Assembly (NCBI RefSeq): GCF_036711975.1
Contig: NC_091966.1
Location: forward strand, 39,997,501-40,061,500
Source of the DNA: Onthophagus taurus
Lineage: Eukaryota; Arthropoda; Insecta; Coleoptera; Scarabaeidae
DNA: 64,000 nucleotides
Direction: 5' to 3'
The number at the start of each line of letters is the position of its first letter. Within the stretch, counting starts at the first letter, position 1. Under the pieces are notes generated by a model. That model did no database searches. It saw nothing but the letters and a program-made list of their open reading frames with translations, and had not been told where the DNA came from. The position numbers and the translations under genes were made by a program. Below are positions 36,701-48,347 of this stretch, one piece after another.

Positions 36701-39700
36701 TAATTTTTAAATATTAATACCAACCTTAATTTTTGACTTTTTTATTATATTTCCATTTTTGTGACAAATTTTAACACATTTTATAAAAATTAAGAATATG
36801 TCAAAATGACATTGACATTTCACACCGAAAGTTGCTTATATCTCGAGTAATATTGGAATTAAACGTATCATGTTTGGACTTATTTTAAAGGATTTTTCAC
36901 GATTACAAATATGTCAAAATTGACGTTGACATTCTTAACCGGAAGTTGACCATAACTTCATTAATATTGAAGATAAATATGTCGTGTTTGTACTCATTTT
37001 AAAGGATTTTTAATGAAGATTACAAATATGTCAAAATTGAGGTTGACATTTTAAACTTGAAGTTAGTTATCATATAATTGACAAATGGACAACTTCATGG
37101 TGTTCTTTCATGATGTATTCTTTATTAAAAAAGAAACTTTAAAATGAGTCCAAACATGACGCACTTATCTCAAAAAAGTTTGAATAAAAAAATGTTAAAC
37201 CCGAAGTTAGCAACAATGAAGATAGCAATAAATAATTATTAAATATTAATACCAACCTTAATTTTTAATTTTTTTTATTGTACTTTTGTTTTTGTGACAA
37301 ATATTAAGACATTTTATAAAAATTAAGAATATGTCAAAATGACATTGACATTTCACACCGGAAGTTGCTTCATGATGTATTCTTTATTAAAAAAGAAACT
37401 TTAAAATGAGACCAAACATGACGCACTTATCTCAAAAAAGTTTGAATAAAAAAACGTTAAACCCGAAGTTAGCAACAATGAAGGTAGCAATAAATAATTA
37501 TTAAATATTAAGACCAACCTTAATTTTTAATTTTTTTTATTGTACTTTTGTTTTTGTGACAAATATTAAGACATTTTATAAAAATTAAGAATATGTCAAA
37601 ATGACATTGACATTTCACATGAGTTACATTTTATATCTCGAGTAATATTGGAATTAAACGTATCATGTTTGGACTTATTTTAAAGGATTTTTCACGATTA
37701 CAAATATGTCAAAATTGACGTTGACATTCTTAACCGGAAGTTAACCATAACTTCATTAATATTGAAGATAAATATGTCGTGTTTGTATTCATTTTAAAGG
37801 ATTTTTAATGAAGATTACAAATATGTCAAAATTGAGGTTGATATTTCAAACCTGAAGTTAGTTATTATATAATAGACAAATAGACAACTTCATGGTGTTC
37901 TTTCATGATGTATTCTTTATTAAAAAAAAACTTTAAAATGAGTCCAAACATATCTCAAAAAAGTTTGAATAAAAAAACGTTAAACCCGAAGTTAGCAACA
38001 ATGAAGTTGGCAATAAATAATTATTAAATATTATTACCAACCTTAATTTTTTATTTTTTTTTTATTGTATTTTTTTTGTGACAAATATTAAGACATTTTA
38101 TAAAAATTAAGAATATGTTAAAATGACATTGACATTTCAAACCGGAAGTTGCTTATATCTCGAGTTATATTGGAATTAAACGTATCATATTTGGACTCAT
38201 TTTAAAGGATTTTTCACGACGATTACAGATATGTCAAAATTCACGTTCACATTCTAAACCGGAAGTTGACCATAACTTCATTAATATTGAAAATAAATAT
38301 GTCGTGTTTGTACTCATTTTAAAGGATTTTTAATGAAGATTACAAATATGTCAAAATTGAGGTTGACATTTTAAACCTAAAGTTAGTTATCATATAATAA
38401 AAGTTTTATATTTGAAGTTAATCTAGTGTTAGTCACTTTCTTTTTATTTTTAGCGTGTTTTAGGGTTATTTCACATTGATTAAAAAAAAATACACGAATC
38501 ATCATCATTTTGGCTCTAGTTTTAGTGATTAAATTTATGCCACGACTTACAGAAATAACCTGTATAACAGAAAACCAAACTATTTTCAATAGATTGAGCA
38601 GAGTAGTTTTATATTTTTAGTGAGATGAACATTATTCATTTGTCGCTTAGTTAAGTGATGCATAACGCGGTCCAATTATCATTATGTTTTTTACTAACCT
38701 TATCACCGTGTCTGGGAAAATGTCTTGCGTCACAATCTTTGGAATAAAAAGGAACAGATTTTTTAACACCTCCACCACCGTTAATTTGATACGTAATAAG
38801 ACCGCATTCAACATTGTGTTCGCCGCTTCCATTAAAACTTCCGTTGTTTTGATTGTTTTTCGATGGACTACGACTTGCCCAACTGTTTGGGATGTCTTTG
38901 GTAACGATTCCGGTGACGTCAGTTTCGACCATAGTTTCGAATTGTACAGTATTGATCGGTAGGAGTTTCATCCTAATCGCGCTTTGTCGATTATTACCAA
39001 ACGAACTACTCTGATCGTGAACGACGGTAAACTCAAATTCATCGCCGACTTGCGCCTCGTGATCCACGTCTAACAGTTCGTTGAAATGGAAAAAGAGGCG
39101 TGGCTCGCGTTCAACGCATTTGAGAAAACCAAAACCGTCCTTTACTGAAGCTACGACACCTTGTTCGCGTCTTTCTCCGGATACTTTAAAGCTTTCTTCT
39201 AATAACATGATTTGTGTTGCCCGATTCAATTGATCTCTTCTGTCCGTTGCTATTTTAAATTGAACCCAATCTCCGTGCCGTAATGTAAAATCGCCTTTTT
39301 GGTCTTTTTCGCCGAAAGAAATTTCAACTTCGGAATGATCTGGAGCTCTGTATCTTATACGACCGGGTAAAGCATCCGTTTGGTGTCTCGCTTGAGACAT
39401 TCCCCTATCCAATGTTTTCAAAACTTGTCCTTTAATAATATCAGGATTTAAATCTTCAAAAATAACGGTCCCCGATGGAAGCCTCATTATGTTACAGGCG
39501 ACCTCTTTACCATTTCTCGTTTGAATTATAAATTCTACGTCGTCGCCGAGGTGTAATTCCTCCTTAGTTTTGGCCTCGGAAAAATGGAAAAAAATTTCTT
39601 TAACGACATCCGCACGTTCTATGAATCCAAAACTCTCCTTCATTGAACAAACCACTCCCTGATACTTAACCGGATGAACAGGGTTTTCTAAACGTACATG

Positions 39701-42700
39701 ACACGCGCCTAAGTTTCCACGATTATTTGTGGCTATTTGAAAACTGACTTTATCCCCAGAACGTAGTGTAACGTTTCCTTCAACATCGTCTTTTGTGTAA
39801 GGTAAGAAAAAACACTCCCCGCGATTTTCGTAGCTTATTCGACCTTGAGTATCACCGCTTGAACCTTCTCCCCTTAACTCAGTCGTTACAGTGCCAGTTA
39901 CACGTTCTTCGCTCATCACCTAATCACAAAAAAAAAATAAATTAAATCATTTTATTTAGGCCCAGTTTATTCACCTTTAAATATCCAGTAGTTAAATGTA
40001 ACCAAAGGTGAATAAACTAGGCCTAAACATAATTAATTTAACTTACAACTTCAGGTGCGATTTTTGTGACAGCACTGGCGATCGGTTTTCCGGTTCTCCT
40101 ATCATAAGTCATTTCGAATTCAACCGGATCGCCGATTTTTAAATGTTCAATATTTCCGCTAAATTGACTAAAGTGAAAAAAAAGTCTCGCCTGACGCTCG
40201 CAACATTGAATGAAACCGTACGAATGTAACAGTTTCTCAATGATTCCGGTTTCCCTTGTACCCAAATTGGCCGAATTCGAATCGTTATAGCTACTGCTGC
40301 TCGTGTTATTTCCGTTTGAAAAAACGCTGCTGTTCGTTAGCGAATCGCCGCTGCTGTTATAAACGTTGTTCGAATCGAGCGAAAACGTTCCAATCGGAAA
40401 CCGACCCGAAGATGCGTTTGTCGTGCTTGAAGATCCGTAGAGGCCGCCACTATTGAATGAGGAGGAAGATTTTTCTTGTAAGGAAGGAAAATCTGATCCA
40501 AAACGTGACGTCGAAGTGGAACGGTTATTAAAATTAAATCCCGGGGATTTACCTAAATTTAAAAAAAACAAACAAATAATTAAACTGGATCAAAATAGTA
40601 TTTATATACAGTGTGTCCGTAAAGTTGCGGATATAGGCGATAAAATCATAATAAACGGTTTATGGAAAAATCCCTGAAACAGGTCTAAAGATTTTAATTT
40701 TTTGCAATTTTTTGGTGTAGATTTCAAATTTTTTCCGCCATTTTTAAACGAGTTATGACGTCATCGACATTTTTTTAAATGGCAATCCCCCATTTTTATT
40801 ACGGAATATGTAAGAGGATTTTTTTCTGAATCTAGTACAGTCAATGTTAATATTGGTTACATAAGAAAATTTCCGATGACGTCATAACTCGCTTAAAAAT
40901 GGCAGAAGAAATTTAAAATCTACACCAAACAATTGCAAAAAATTTAAATCTTTAGACCCGTTTCAGAAATTTTTCCATAAACCGTTTATAATGATTTTAT
41001 CGCCTATATCCGTTACTTTGCGGACACTCTGTATCTACTAATATGATTAATACGATTATGTTAATAAACAAATAATGTTAGATGATTCATGTATGGTGTT
41101 AAAGCGTAGTATTTCTGTGATTCCCTCAATTTTCTACTTCTCCGTCTACTCGGTACTTTACTTAATACGATGTAACTGTTGAGATCGCTTCGTTCATATA
41201 ATTTGTAACGTTTCTCCACAATTGATGTGTAATCATAGCCGGAAGATGATTAATTCGGCTAACTGATAAAGATATTTTACGACAGTGGCTTGAAGAAGAA
41301 AGTGAATTTGAAAAACAACCTCGAAAATGTGTCTGATTTAGAATTTGAAAGCAATTACTGATAATAATGACCAACAGTACAACTATTACCCGTAAGTTTT
41401 TTCTTTTATTTTCTAATTACATAAAAAGGGGCAAAATGTGATACATGGAGTATGAGGACCTAGATACGTGTCACAATTGGACCGCGTTATACATCACTTG
41501 ACTAAGCGACATTTTATCGTTTTTAGCGATTTTTATGCTGTCTGGTAGGCAAAGGTATAACTTATCTAATTGTAAGAAAAAATGTAGAATACCGAAAGAC
41601 CTAAAATACTATTTGTTTTAAACGATAAAGCTAAGCGCCAATCACGTTATACGATTTTAAATCCGATTTGCATCATACATCTAAGAACCGACTTAGATAC
41701 GATTTTTATTGCACTAAAACTAGAACTAACACTAGACCTAGACATATTCGGGTTTAGCCGTCTTGAGAGACGTGGGACAAAATCTGAATGTTTCTAGTTC
41801 TCGGTCTAGTGTTAGTTCTAGTGGCAGTGGTAGGTTGTATATTTTTATTGAACTAACGAGGGGACCTTACGGGTTCGTCATCACCGATTTTGTTCATATT
41901 CATAGGGATTGAAGATCAGTACTCGGACATCATTTTCCTGAAGCAGTTCGATCCCATGCTGGAAAATATCCGAGAAAATCGATTTCAAAATTTTCAAAAT
42001 ATTTCGCAACAATAGAAATGCGGTAAATTGTAGCGTCGTTCATAATGCCGATTAGCCGAGTGGCGTGAGTGGGGCTTTGGATGCCCAAGGTCGCAGGTTC
42101 AATCCTTGTTGTTCGCTTTATTTTTTTTTTTATTTTTTCATTATCGATGATAATCATTATTTTTAATGATTATTAACAAATGTTAAATAAATTCAAAAAT
42201 AATATTAAAATCAATAGCATAGTGTCATCTGTTCATTGTCAAGCCAAATAAATAATCCAGATCACCCATACGGATGGCATAGTGATGACAAAATAATTTA
42301 TTTATTGTTAGGAGTATTATATAATATGAAATATATTAACAATACGAATAATATACGAACAATACGATAATAACAATATATATTACATAGATTACATATG
42401 GGATAAGCGGACTAACCAACCTCGCGAAGCAAGGTATAGATACCTAAGGATCTATTGCACCCCGATAGATATTGTTATCAAATTTTAACGAACATTAATA
42501 CCTTGCTCGATAAAAGGTCATTCAAATCCTTTGGGGAGATAAACTGCCACCCAAAAATCGAGAATCTGATACGGTTAACAGCAGGGCATGGGCAGTTCAT
42601 GTAATATTGATTAAAAATAGTAATCTGTTGTTATTATAATTTATTGTTATATCTATATACAGGGTGCCCGGTATCTTCCGCATCAGAGCATTATACGGCT

Positions 42701-45700
42701 GTAGGATACATTTTCTGAAGCGATCTTTCTAATAAATTTTTTTCGAAATGTTTATAATAACCGCACGGGAACTGTTTAAAGTCATCCGCTATTGTCCAAT
42801 AGCGGACGACTTTGATTCACCGAAAAAGTTTATTTCTCTTCCCGTGTCGAATCTATTGGTAAGTACACGTGAGAAACGTGTTTTGATCGGAACGGCGGTT
42901 CGTATATTATTCGTATTGTTAATATATTTCATATTATATAATACTCCTAACAATAAATAAATTATTTTGTCATCACTATGCCATCCGTATGCGTAATCTG
43001 GATTATTTGGTTTGACAATGAACAGATGACATTGTGCTATTATTTTTAATATTATTTTTGAATTTATTTAATATTTGTTAATAATCATTAAAAATAATGA
43101 TTATCATCAATAATGAAAAAATAAAAAAAAGTAAAGCGAACAGCAAGGATTGAACCTGCGACCTTGGGCATCCAAAGCCCCACTCACACCGCTCGACTAA
43201 TCGACATTATAAACGAAGATACAATTTACCGCTTTTCTATTGATGCGAAATATTTTGAAAATTTTGAAATCGATTTTCTCGGATATTTTCCAGCATGGGA
43301 TCGAACTGCTTCAGGAAAATGATGTCCGAGTACTGATCTTCAATCCCTATAAATATGAACAAAATCGGTGATGACGAACCCGTAAGGTCCCCTTGTAAGA
43401 CTAGAATGAGAAATATTCGGGTTTAGTGAAAAAAACTTTCAGTTGTCAATGTCAACTTTAATTTTATTATTATATTAGTAATCTTCATAAAATAACCTTT
43501 AAAGTGAGTCCAAACTTGACGCATTATCTCAAAAAACCAAAAAGTTCGAACTTTCAACTTTTAATTTTTTGACATATTTGTCAACTTCACAAAAAATCCT
43601 TTAAAATGAGTCCAAACTCGACATATTTAACTTTAATATTAATAGAAATACAATCACTTCCGGTTTAAAACGTCAACGTCAATTTTGACATATTTATCAT
43701 CTTCATTAAAAAACTTTTAAAATGAGTCCAAATATGACACTCTTATCTCAAAAAACATAAAAATTAGAATAAAAAACATTAAACCCGAAATTAGCAACAA
43801 TGAAGATAGCAATTTAATTTTTAAATATTAATACCAACTTTAATTTTTTATTTTTTTTATTATATTTCTGTTTTTGTGACAAATATTAAGACATTTCATA
43901 AAAATTAAGAATGTTAAAATGACATTGACATTTCAAACCGGAAGTTGCTTATATCTCGAATAATATTGGAATTAAACGTATCATATTTGGACTCATTTTA
44001 AAGGATTTTTCACGACGATTACAAATATGTCAAAATTGACGTTCACATTCTAAACCGGAAGTTGACCATAACTTCATTAATATTGAAGATAAATATGTCG
44101 TGTTTGTACTTATTTTAAAGGATTTTTAATGAAGATTAGAAATATGTCAAAATTGAGGTTGACATTTTAAACCTGAAGTTAGTGATCATATATTTTTAAT
44201 AATTTTTAACGTGTTTTTGGGTTATTTCACATTGATTAAAAGTTTCTTAATATTTCTTTTGTTAAAAAAGAGCATTCTTAAGTTTTAACCTGTAAACTTG
44301 TAACAGTGTCCTTAATTTCATTTTATAACTTTTTAAACTTTAATATTGCAAATTAGTAACTAATAGTCTGATTTCTACTTTGATATGTGATCTTTTTTAA
44401 CAAAACAAAAATAAATATTAAGAAACTTGTACAAAGTCTAGATTATTTTCTTCAAAATTTTTTACACAAATCGTCATCATTTTGTCTCTAGTTTTAGTGA
44501 TTAAATTTATGCCACACTTACAGAAACACCCTGTATGCCCTCTGTGCTTGTGATAGCTGTCATCAGTGTTTTGTGACAAAAATGGACAGGCACCAAACTA
44601 TTTTCGATAGTTTGAGCCTGTCTATTCTGAGAAGTGTTATATTTTTACAGCATTGAAAACGAAAATGCCGTTTTCCTCAATATTATTCATTTGTCGCTTA
44701 GTCAAGTGATGCATAACGCGGTCCAATTAACAGCAGCTTTCGCTTATTTTTTAAAGATGAGAAAGTGGTTTTTATAGGGTTGCAACAAGAAAGGCATCTT
44801 GTGGAAAAAAAGCTGGCTGAACCTGCTTCAACCAAATTATGGCTAGAAACAGGTTCAATACCATTTTTCAACCGTTACGTTTTGATAACGCTGAATCAGG
44901 AAGCAAAAATGAAGATTTAGACCAAATTATAATCAATGAGCTTTCTTTGAGTCATTGCTACAAACACACAATATATTCCTTCTAAATTAGGAATGCATAG
45001 GATATAGATTTAAGCAGCCTATGATAATATAACTTCGTAGAATGTACGAATGCCAAATATACATTAGGAATTTAGGAGACCAGCCACAATATGATGACCA
45101 ATTTTAGGTAGGTTGATATAATATTAATCACAGACTCTCGGGTGCAAACGACCTCGACTTAATTAAATAAAAGATCTACCTATAACTTTTTTTTTGATAA
45201 AGCCAAGCCTGAGGCGCTACACTATTATAACTAGTTTCAGGTTGATACAATAAAGGTTCTTTATATTTTTGAACTGACAAAATAAAGTCGACAAGTTTCG
45301 ATGGTGGTTCTGTAATGGTGTGGCCAGGAATTTACAATGAAGCCTATACAGATTTTTAATCGTTGTTAAAAGTGGCGCCTTAAATCATTGACCTGGAAAC
45401 CAAAAACTGGGCACCCGAAACAGTTTTGCAGAAGCGAAACCATGCCGCCTAGTGAAATTTCCTGCTTCCACATATTGGTGCCAGGCATCCTGAACTGTTG
45501 TATACCCACCCAACGTATCGTTGACTTTTGCCATCCCCAATTAAAGTAACAATACGTGCAACATCTTTAACAACTGTCAATTTACTATTCGAAACAAATG
45601 ACTTACGCTACCTAGCGCACCACCTGAGATTTTCGTTGCACTGCATCTTCGTTAGTAACAGAGACAATAGAGTGAATAGAAAAACAAAATGTTCAGAAAA

Positions 45701-46676
45701 GATTGGGCTATCGTTTGATTCCAGTTAACACTATTTATCTGCTATAGCAGCTGCATCCCAAAGAGTATTACAAATTTCGAGAAAAAAAAGTTTTGCTCAT
45801 TCTTGTAGCCCATATATGCTTAAATTAAAATCTAAATGAAAATTTCTATCGCAGGATTATTACCGAAGAATCAAACTTTCGATCAAAAAAAGAATCATCA
45901 AAATCGAATGAGCGGTTCGCGAGAAAACCAGCTTTGAAGTTTTAGCTAATTTATAGTGGAAAAAGAAAACTGGAAAAAATCGCAACAAAAGACAAGATTC
46001 TCATACAGTTAGAAAAAAAAAGATTAATATTAATAAACACCAAGTGGACGCTTCACTATCACCAAAGTGCTCTCAAAAAAACCTCTTGAATCGATGTAAA
46101 TACTCCATGGTGAAAATACTGCAAGAGTTCTAACAGAACATATTTTATTGGGCAGAACTGTCACTTTAGAGGACGAATTAGATCTCAGAAGACGAAGAAT
46201 AAAAACGAGACAACATTTGAATCAACAGAAAAAGTTGAAGTAATTGTGATGAAACTACCATATCAAAATACCCAAGTAAAGATTAAAAACACTCTTGCAG
46301 TGGCAAGGTTATTTACTTCATGAGCTTCCATTGGCTCTAAAGTATATTCTGGAGTAATTGCGAAAATGTGTACATTTGCAAATTTTATTATCTGCAAAGT
46401 AATCACTATTAGTTCATATTTTATTCTACATTAATAATTTAAAAAAAATATTTATTGCTAAAACTGGGGCAAATCAAGTAGATATATTCTCAACATCCAT
46501 TTGTTGAAATTATTTATACTCGTTTTACTCCAGTATAAGTATCATTAATATAATAATATAAATAAAAGATTTTTACCATTTGAGGTCATAGTTTTAAAAT
46601 CGATGATGGCAGAGTCTTGATTCATAGTGTCGGGCGGCTGGAACGTTTTCCACTGAGGATTGGTAGACATACTCAT
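33773..46676 (-). CDS. Unr: Unr/CSDE1, multi cold-shock-domain RNA-binding protein
   Basis: Unr binds mRNA and controls translation and stability; in flies it also acts in dosage compensation. Exons (minus): 46676-46577, 40552-40047, 39919-38699, 34885-34650, 34591-34007 and 33947-33773; these total 2823 nt and encode 940 residues, with every junction GT-AG and in phase. The N-terminus includes [11 protein letters not shown]; a Ser/Asn-rich stretch with [10 protein letters not shown] follows. Then come alternating canonical cold-shock domains ([93 protein letters not shown]) and noncanonical ones. The end has [16 protein letters not shown], as in CSDE1. Introns 1 (6.0 kb) and 3 (3.8 kb) are packed with transposons. 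A noncoding first exon is proposed at 48348-48410. Confidence 0.95.
35470..35890 (+). mobile_element. LTR retrotransposon remnant (LTR end, PBS, broken gag)
   Basis: An LTR-like 3' end with the polyadenylation signal GACTGAATAAAGCC (about 35569) is followed by TGGCGCAGTAA at 35623, a primer-binding-site position. Downstream, a frameshifted gag-like reading has NWKRWK then [19 protein letters not shown] and [20 protein letters not shown]. This resembles the gag start of insect gypsy-type elements. It decays after about 35890. It lies in Unr intron 3, antisense to the gene. Confidence 0.65.
36170..36330. repeat. Dispersed repeat, also at 53725-53890
   Basis: TTAGTTACT...ACTAAAAAT, AGGGTCCTAGATAATACC and ACAGAAACCCTAAAAA occur in the same order, with changes, near 53740-53835 inside the alanine aminotransferase intron. 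No coding capacity was seen. It is probably the end of an unidentified element. Confidence 0.55.
36390..38400. repeat. Complex tandem array in Unr intron 3
   Basis: Two interleaved unit types alternate. One contains CTTTAAAATGAGTCCAAAC, ACGCACTTATCTCAAAAAA and AACCCGAAGTTAGCAACAATG. The other contains TATATCTCGAGTAATATTGG, CATTTTAAAGGATTTTT and TATGTCAAAATTGACG. A roughly 250-bp piece is repeated directly (about 37125 and 37376). A larger block of about 785 bp recurs (36835 and 37620, with a third partial copy at 38150). The same units form an array at 43435-44195. Confidence 0.85.
38400..38677 (-). mobile_element. Terminal part of a DNA transposon abutting an Unr splice site
   Basis: The right end GCATAACGCGGTCCAATT (ending 38677) is nearly identical to the right terminus of the 41475-44728 element. 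The preceding sequence (CATCATTTTGGCTCTAGTTTTAG..., ...ATTCATTTGTCGCTTAG) also matches that element's 3' part. Read on the minus strand, the terminus begins 21 nt after the 5' splice site of Unr exon 3. Confidence 0.75.
40609..41031. mobile_element. Foldback MITE, 423 bp, TA target
   Basis: The left end CAGTGTGTCCGTAAAGTTGC and right end CAAAGTGACG-type mirror (CTTTGCGGACACTCTG) are inverted repeats flanked by TA at 40607-40608 and 41032-41033. Inversion extends inward about 180 bp through GGCGATAAAATCAT, TTTAGACC/GGTCTAAA and TATGACGTCATCG. It lies in Unr intron 1, about 55 bp upstream (in Unr sense) of the exon 2 acceptor. No ORF is present; a non-autonomous Tc1/mariner-type element is inferred. 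Confidence 0.85.
41703..41856. repeat. CTAG-dyad satellite block 6, split by a foldback
   Basis: One to one and a half monomers. The satellite resumes right after the foldback at 43399 (GACTAGAATGAGAAATATTC...GGGTTTAG), so the foldback at 41857-43395 interrupted it. Confidence 0.75.
42047..42116 (+). ncRNA. tRNA-like sequence with Pol III A and B boxes (left arm)
   Basis: It contains TAGCCGAGTGG (A box) and GGTTCAATCC (B box), with an anticodon-like hairpin GGGC-TTTGGAT-GCCC between them. The acceptor ends do not pair well and the T stem is imperfect, so it is probably not a functional tRNA but a tRNA-derived promoter or SINE-head. A T-run (about 42120-42130) follows, as in a Pol III terminator. 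Confidence 0.6.
43136..43205 (-). ncRNA. tRNA-like sequence (right arm, inverted)
   Basis: Mirror copy of the feature at 42047, on the minus strand, with A box TAGTCGAGCGG (slightly changed) and intact B box GGTTCAATCC. It is preceded by GCGAAC at 43136. Both copies would direct Pol III transcription toward the centre of the foldback. Confidence 0.55.
43435..44195. repeat. Array of the Unr-intron repeat family
   Basis: Same unit types as 36390-38400 (AAGTGAGTCCAAACTTGACG, AACCCGAAATTAGCAACAATG, CATTTTAAAGGATTTTT), in one pass of each. It forms part of the composite element at 41475-44728. Confidence 0.8.
44780..44945 (+). pseudogene. Possible piggyBac transposase fragment
   Basis: A short open reading contains [20 protein letters not shown] followed by an acidic stretch, resembling the M-S-R-N-R-F-x-x-I-x-x-x-L-R-F-x-D segment of piggyBac transposases. 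Only about 40 residues are readable. Confidence 0.35.
45298..45400 (+). pseudogene. Tc1-like transposase fragment
   Basis: [19 protein letters not shown] corresponds to the GGGSVMVWGGIS-x-EARTD motif that precedes the second catalytic Asp of Tc1-like transposases. Flanks are degraded. It lies in Unr intron 1. Confidence 0.6.
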
Positions 46677-48347
46677 GTGAAAACACAAAGATTTTTCTTT
46701 ATCTATTTCTATTTTGCTATGTTATACTCCTCTAAAACTTTGATCTTATCTTTTGCGTCTTTGTGTTTATCTTGCTTGGGTTTTGTTTTGTTGCTTTTTT
46801 CTGTTTAAACGTTTTCTTTGTCCTTAAGTGTATCGAATATCACAGAATGGTTTATAAATAAATGGTACAACGTTTCTAGTTATTCGTTTTACCCCCACAG
46901 TGTAAAGAGTACACAGGTCTGTTCAAGTAAACCAAGTTTTAGTTTATTATCTTTTCGTCTTTCTTTTAAATATATATGTATATATATAACCGCTGATTTA
47001 ACTTTTTTAATTCACTCCTCTTGAATTGAATCCAGAAGACGACAAAAAAAATTCATTAAATTCACAATAATACATCATGATCGTAACAGGCTCATCATCT
47101 AATTTTTTTATTACATATTATTATCAACACACAGTGTCCGTCAAATAGGAAACAAAAACTGAATTTTTATGTACTTTTTCGCTATGGAATAAACTGCGTT
47201 TATTTTTTTTATTTTTAATTTAAATGGAACAAAATAAAAATTTTGAAAAAAAGAAAAAAAAATGAGAAACTCGCTACAACAATCCACAGTCACTCAAAAT
47301 TTAATGGAAAAACTGAAAGGTTTTGAAACTAAAAAAATCCTCAGATGTCTTCAATGCGTGCTGGGTGCGGATTGTGCTATGCTCATAATTTTTAAATTTT
47401 TTCCTTTAAAATTTCACTTATATTTTTTGTCGTAATTGTTATATTTCAAGGCCAGTGGTTACGCTGATACTCGGGTTACTTTGAATTTTCTAATCTAAAT
47501 TTTGAGTGTTTCTTAGTTACACAAGCTGAAAATAAATTAAACAATTCATTAATATTACTTGCAAATATAGAATTTATTTAATTTACATTTAATTCCAATT
47601 TTTAATTTTTTGAGGTTATGTTTTAAACATGCCAAATATAAAATTTAACATTTTCTGTTATAAGCACACATAATATATAATAGAAATCAGAATTAAATTC
47701 TAAAATAACCCATAACTTCCATTTTCCACGATTAAAATTTAAAAAAACGAGATATAAACATTTATTTGACAAATAATGGAAAAGTGAGGTTATGTTATCA
47801 ATGTCAAAATAATTAAAGTTAAATTTAAAAAAAAAACGTATTTATGGCACAAATTCGTTTTGGAATCTGAAAAATAACGCATTAAAAACCCAAAGGAACG
47901 AAATATCACTAAAAACCGGACGAATGGGAACGCAAAACGGTCGCAAACATGTTTATAACGCGCACAAGTTCCCGAACGAGAAATTATTGATTTGTATCAA
48001 AAAAGGACCCTCCATGTAACAACTTTAATAACCTACCGATCTATTTATCATTTTCATATAAAAATCTTATCTATCTAACCGTTTTATCAATAAGAAATGT
48101 ACCCCCAAAAACATTTTTTATCAAAACAATGACTAACTGCGTAGGAACTGAATTCCCATCCGAGCTTATACCGCGCCAAGGGTTAGTTATTCTCTCAAAT
48201 CGAACGTCAATATTACACAAAGTGCTATGTGTTAACAGTTAAATGAGGTCTAAATAAAGATCCGAAATGGTTTAACGAACTCCTACATGGGTTTTTGATG
48301 CTTATTTGACGCTAGTTTTTGATAAAAATACAAATATACTGACTCAC
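46677..48347. other. Proposed Unr 5' intron/UTR, nothing else recognised
   Basis: AT-rich. Between the first Unr coding exon and the ataxin-3/Unr promoter there is no other ORF of quality. Part may be Unr 5'-UTR just upstream of 46676. Confidence 0.4.

Larger units (their letters stand above)
41857..43395. mobile_element. Foldback transposon with tRNA-like arms, TAA target duplication
   Basis: The left arm starts CGAGGGGACCTTACGGG and the right arm ends CCCGTAAGGTCCCCTTG. Inverted similarity continues about 500 bp per arm. TAA flanks both sides (41854-41856 and 43396-43398), and the satellite is continuous if the element and one TAA are removed. A 3-bp TAA target is characteristic of PIF/Harbinger-type insertion, an inference only since no transposase is present. 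Each arm contains a tRNA-like sequence with A and B boxes. The central 0.4 kb contains CAGGGTGCCCGGTATC at 42660, perhaps another nested end. Confidence 0.8.
41475..44728. mobile_element. Composite DNA transposon with 35-40-bp TIRs, containing satellite, foldback and array
   Basis: The left end AATTGGACCGCGTTATACAT continues into CACTTGACTAAGCGACA. The right end is its mirror, TGTCGCTTAGTCAAGTG, ending CATAACGCGGTCCAATT at 44728. The 3.25 kb between them contains a CTAG-dyad piece, a nested 1.54-kb foldback (41857-43395), a tandem array (43435-44195) and a unique 3' part (44200-44690). No transposase was recognised, so this is non-autonomous. A target duplication is not obvious. It lies wholly in Unr intron 1. 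Confidence 0.65.

Noticed and set aside
38651-38962. Open frames overlapping Unr exons on the plus strand (also at 34048-34744 and 40256-40677)
   Set aside because: They are antisense shadows of the well-conserved Unr exons on the minus strand.
42047-42116. Functional tRNA gene
   Set aside because: A and B boxes are good, but the acceptor stem and T stem do not pair properly, and an identical mirror copy lies in the other arm of a transposon. Treated as tRNA-like only.
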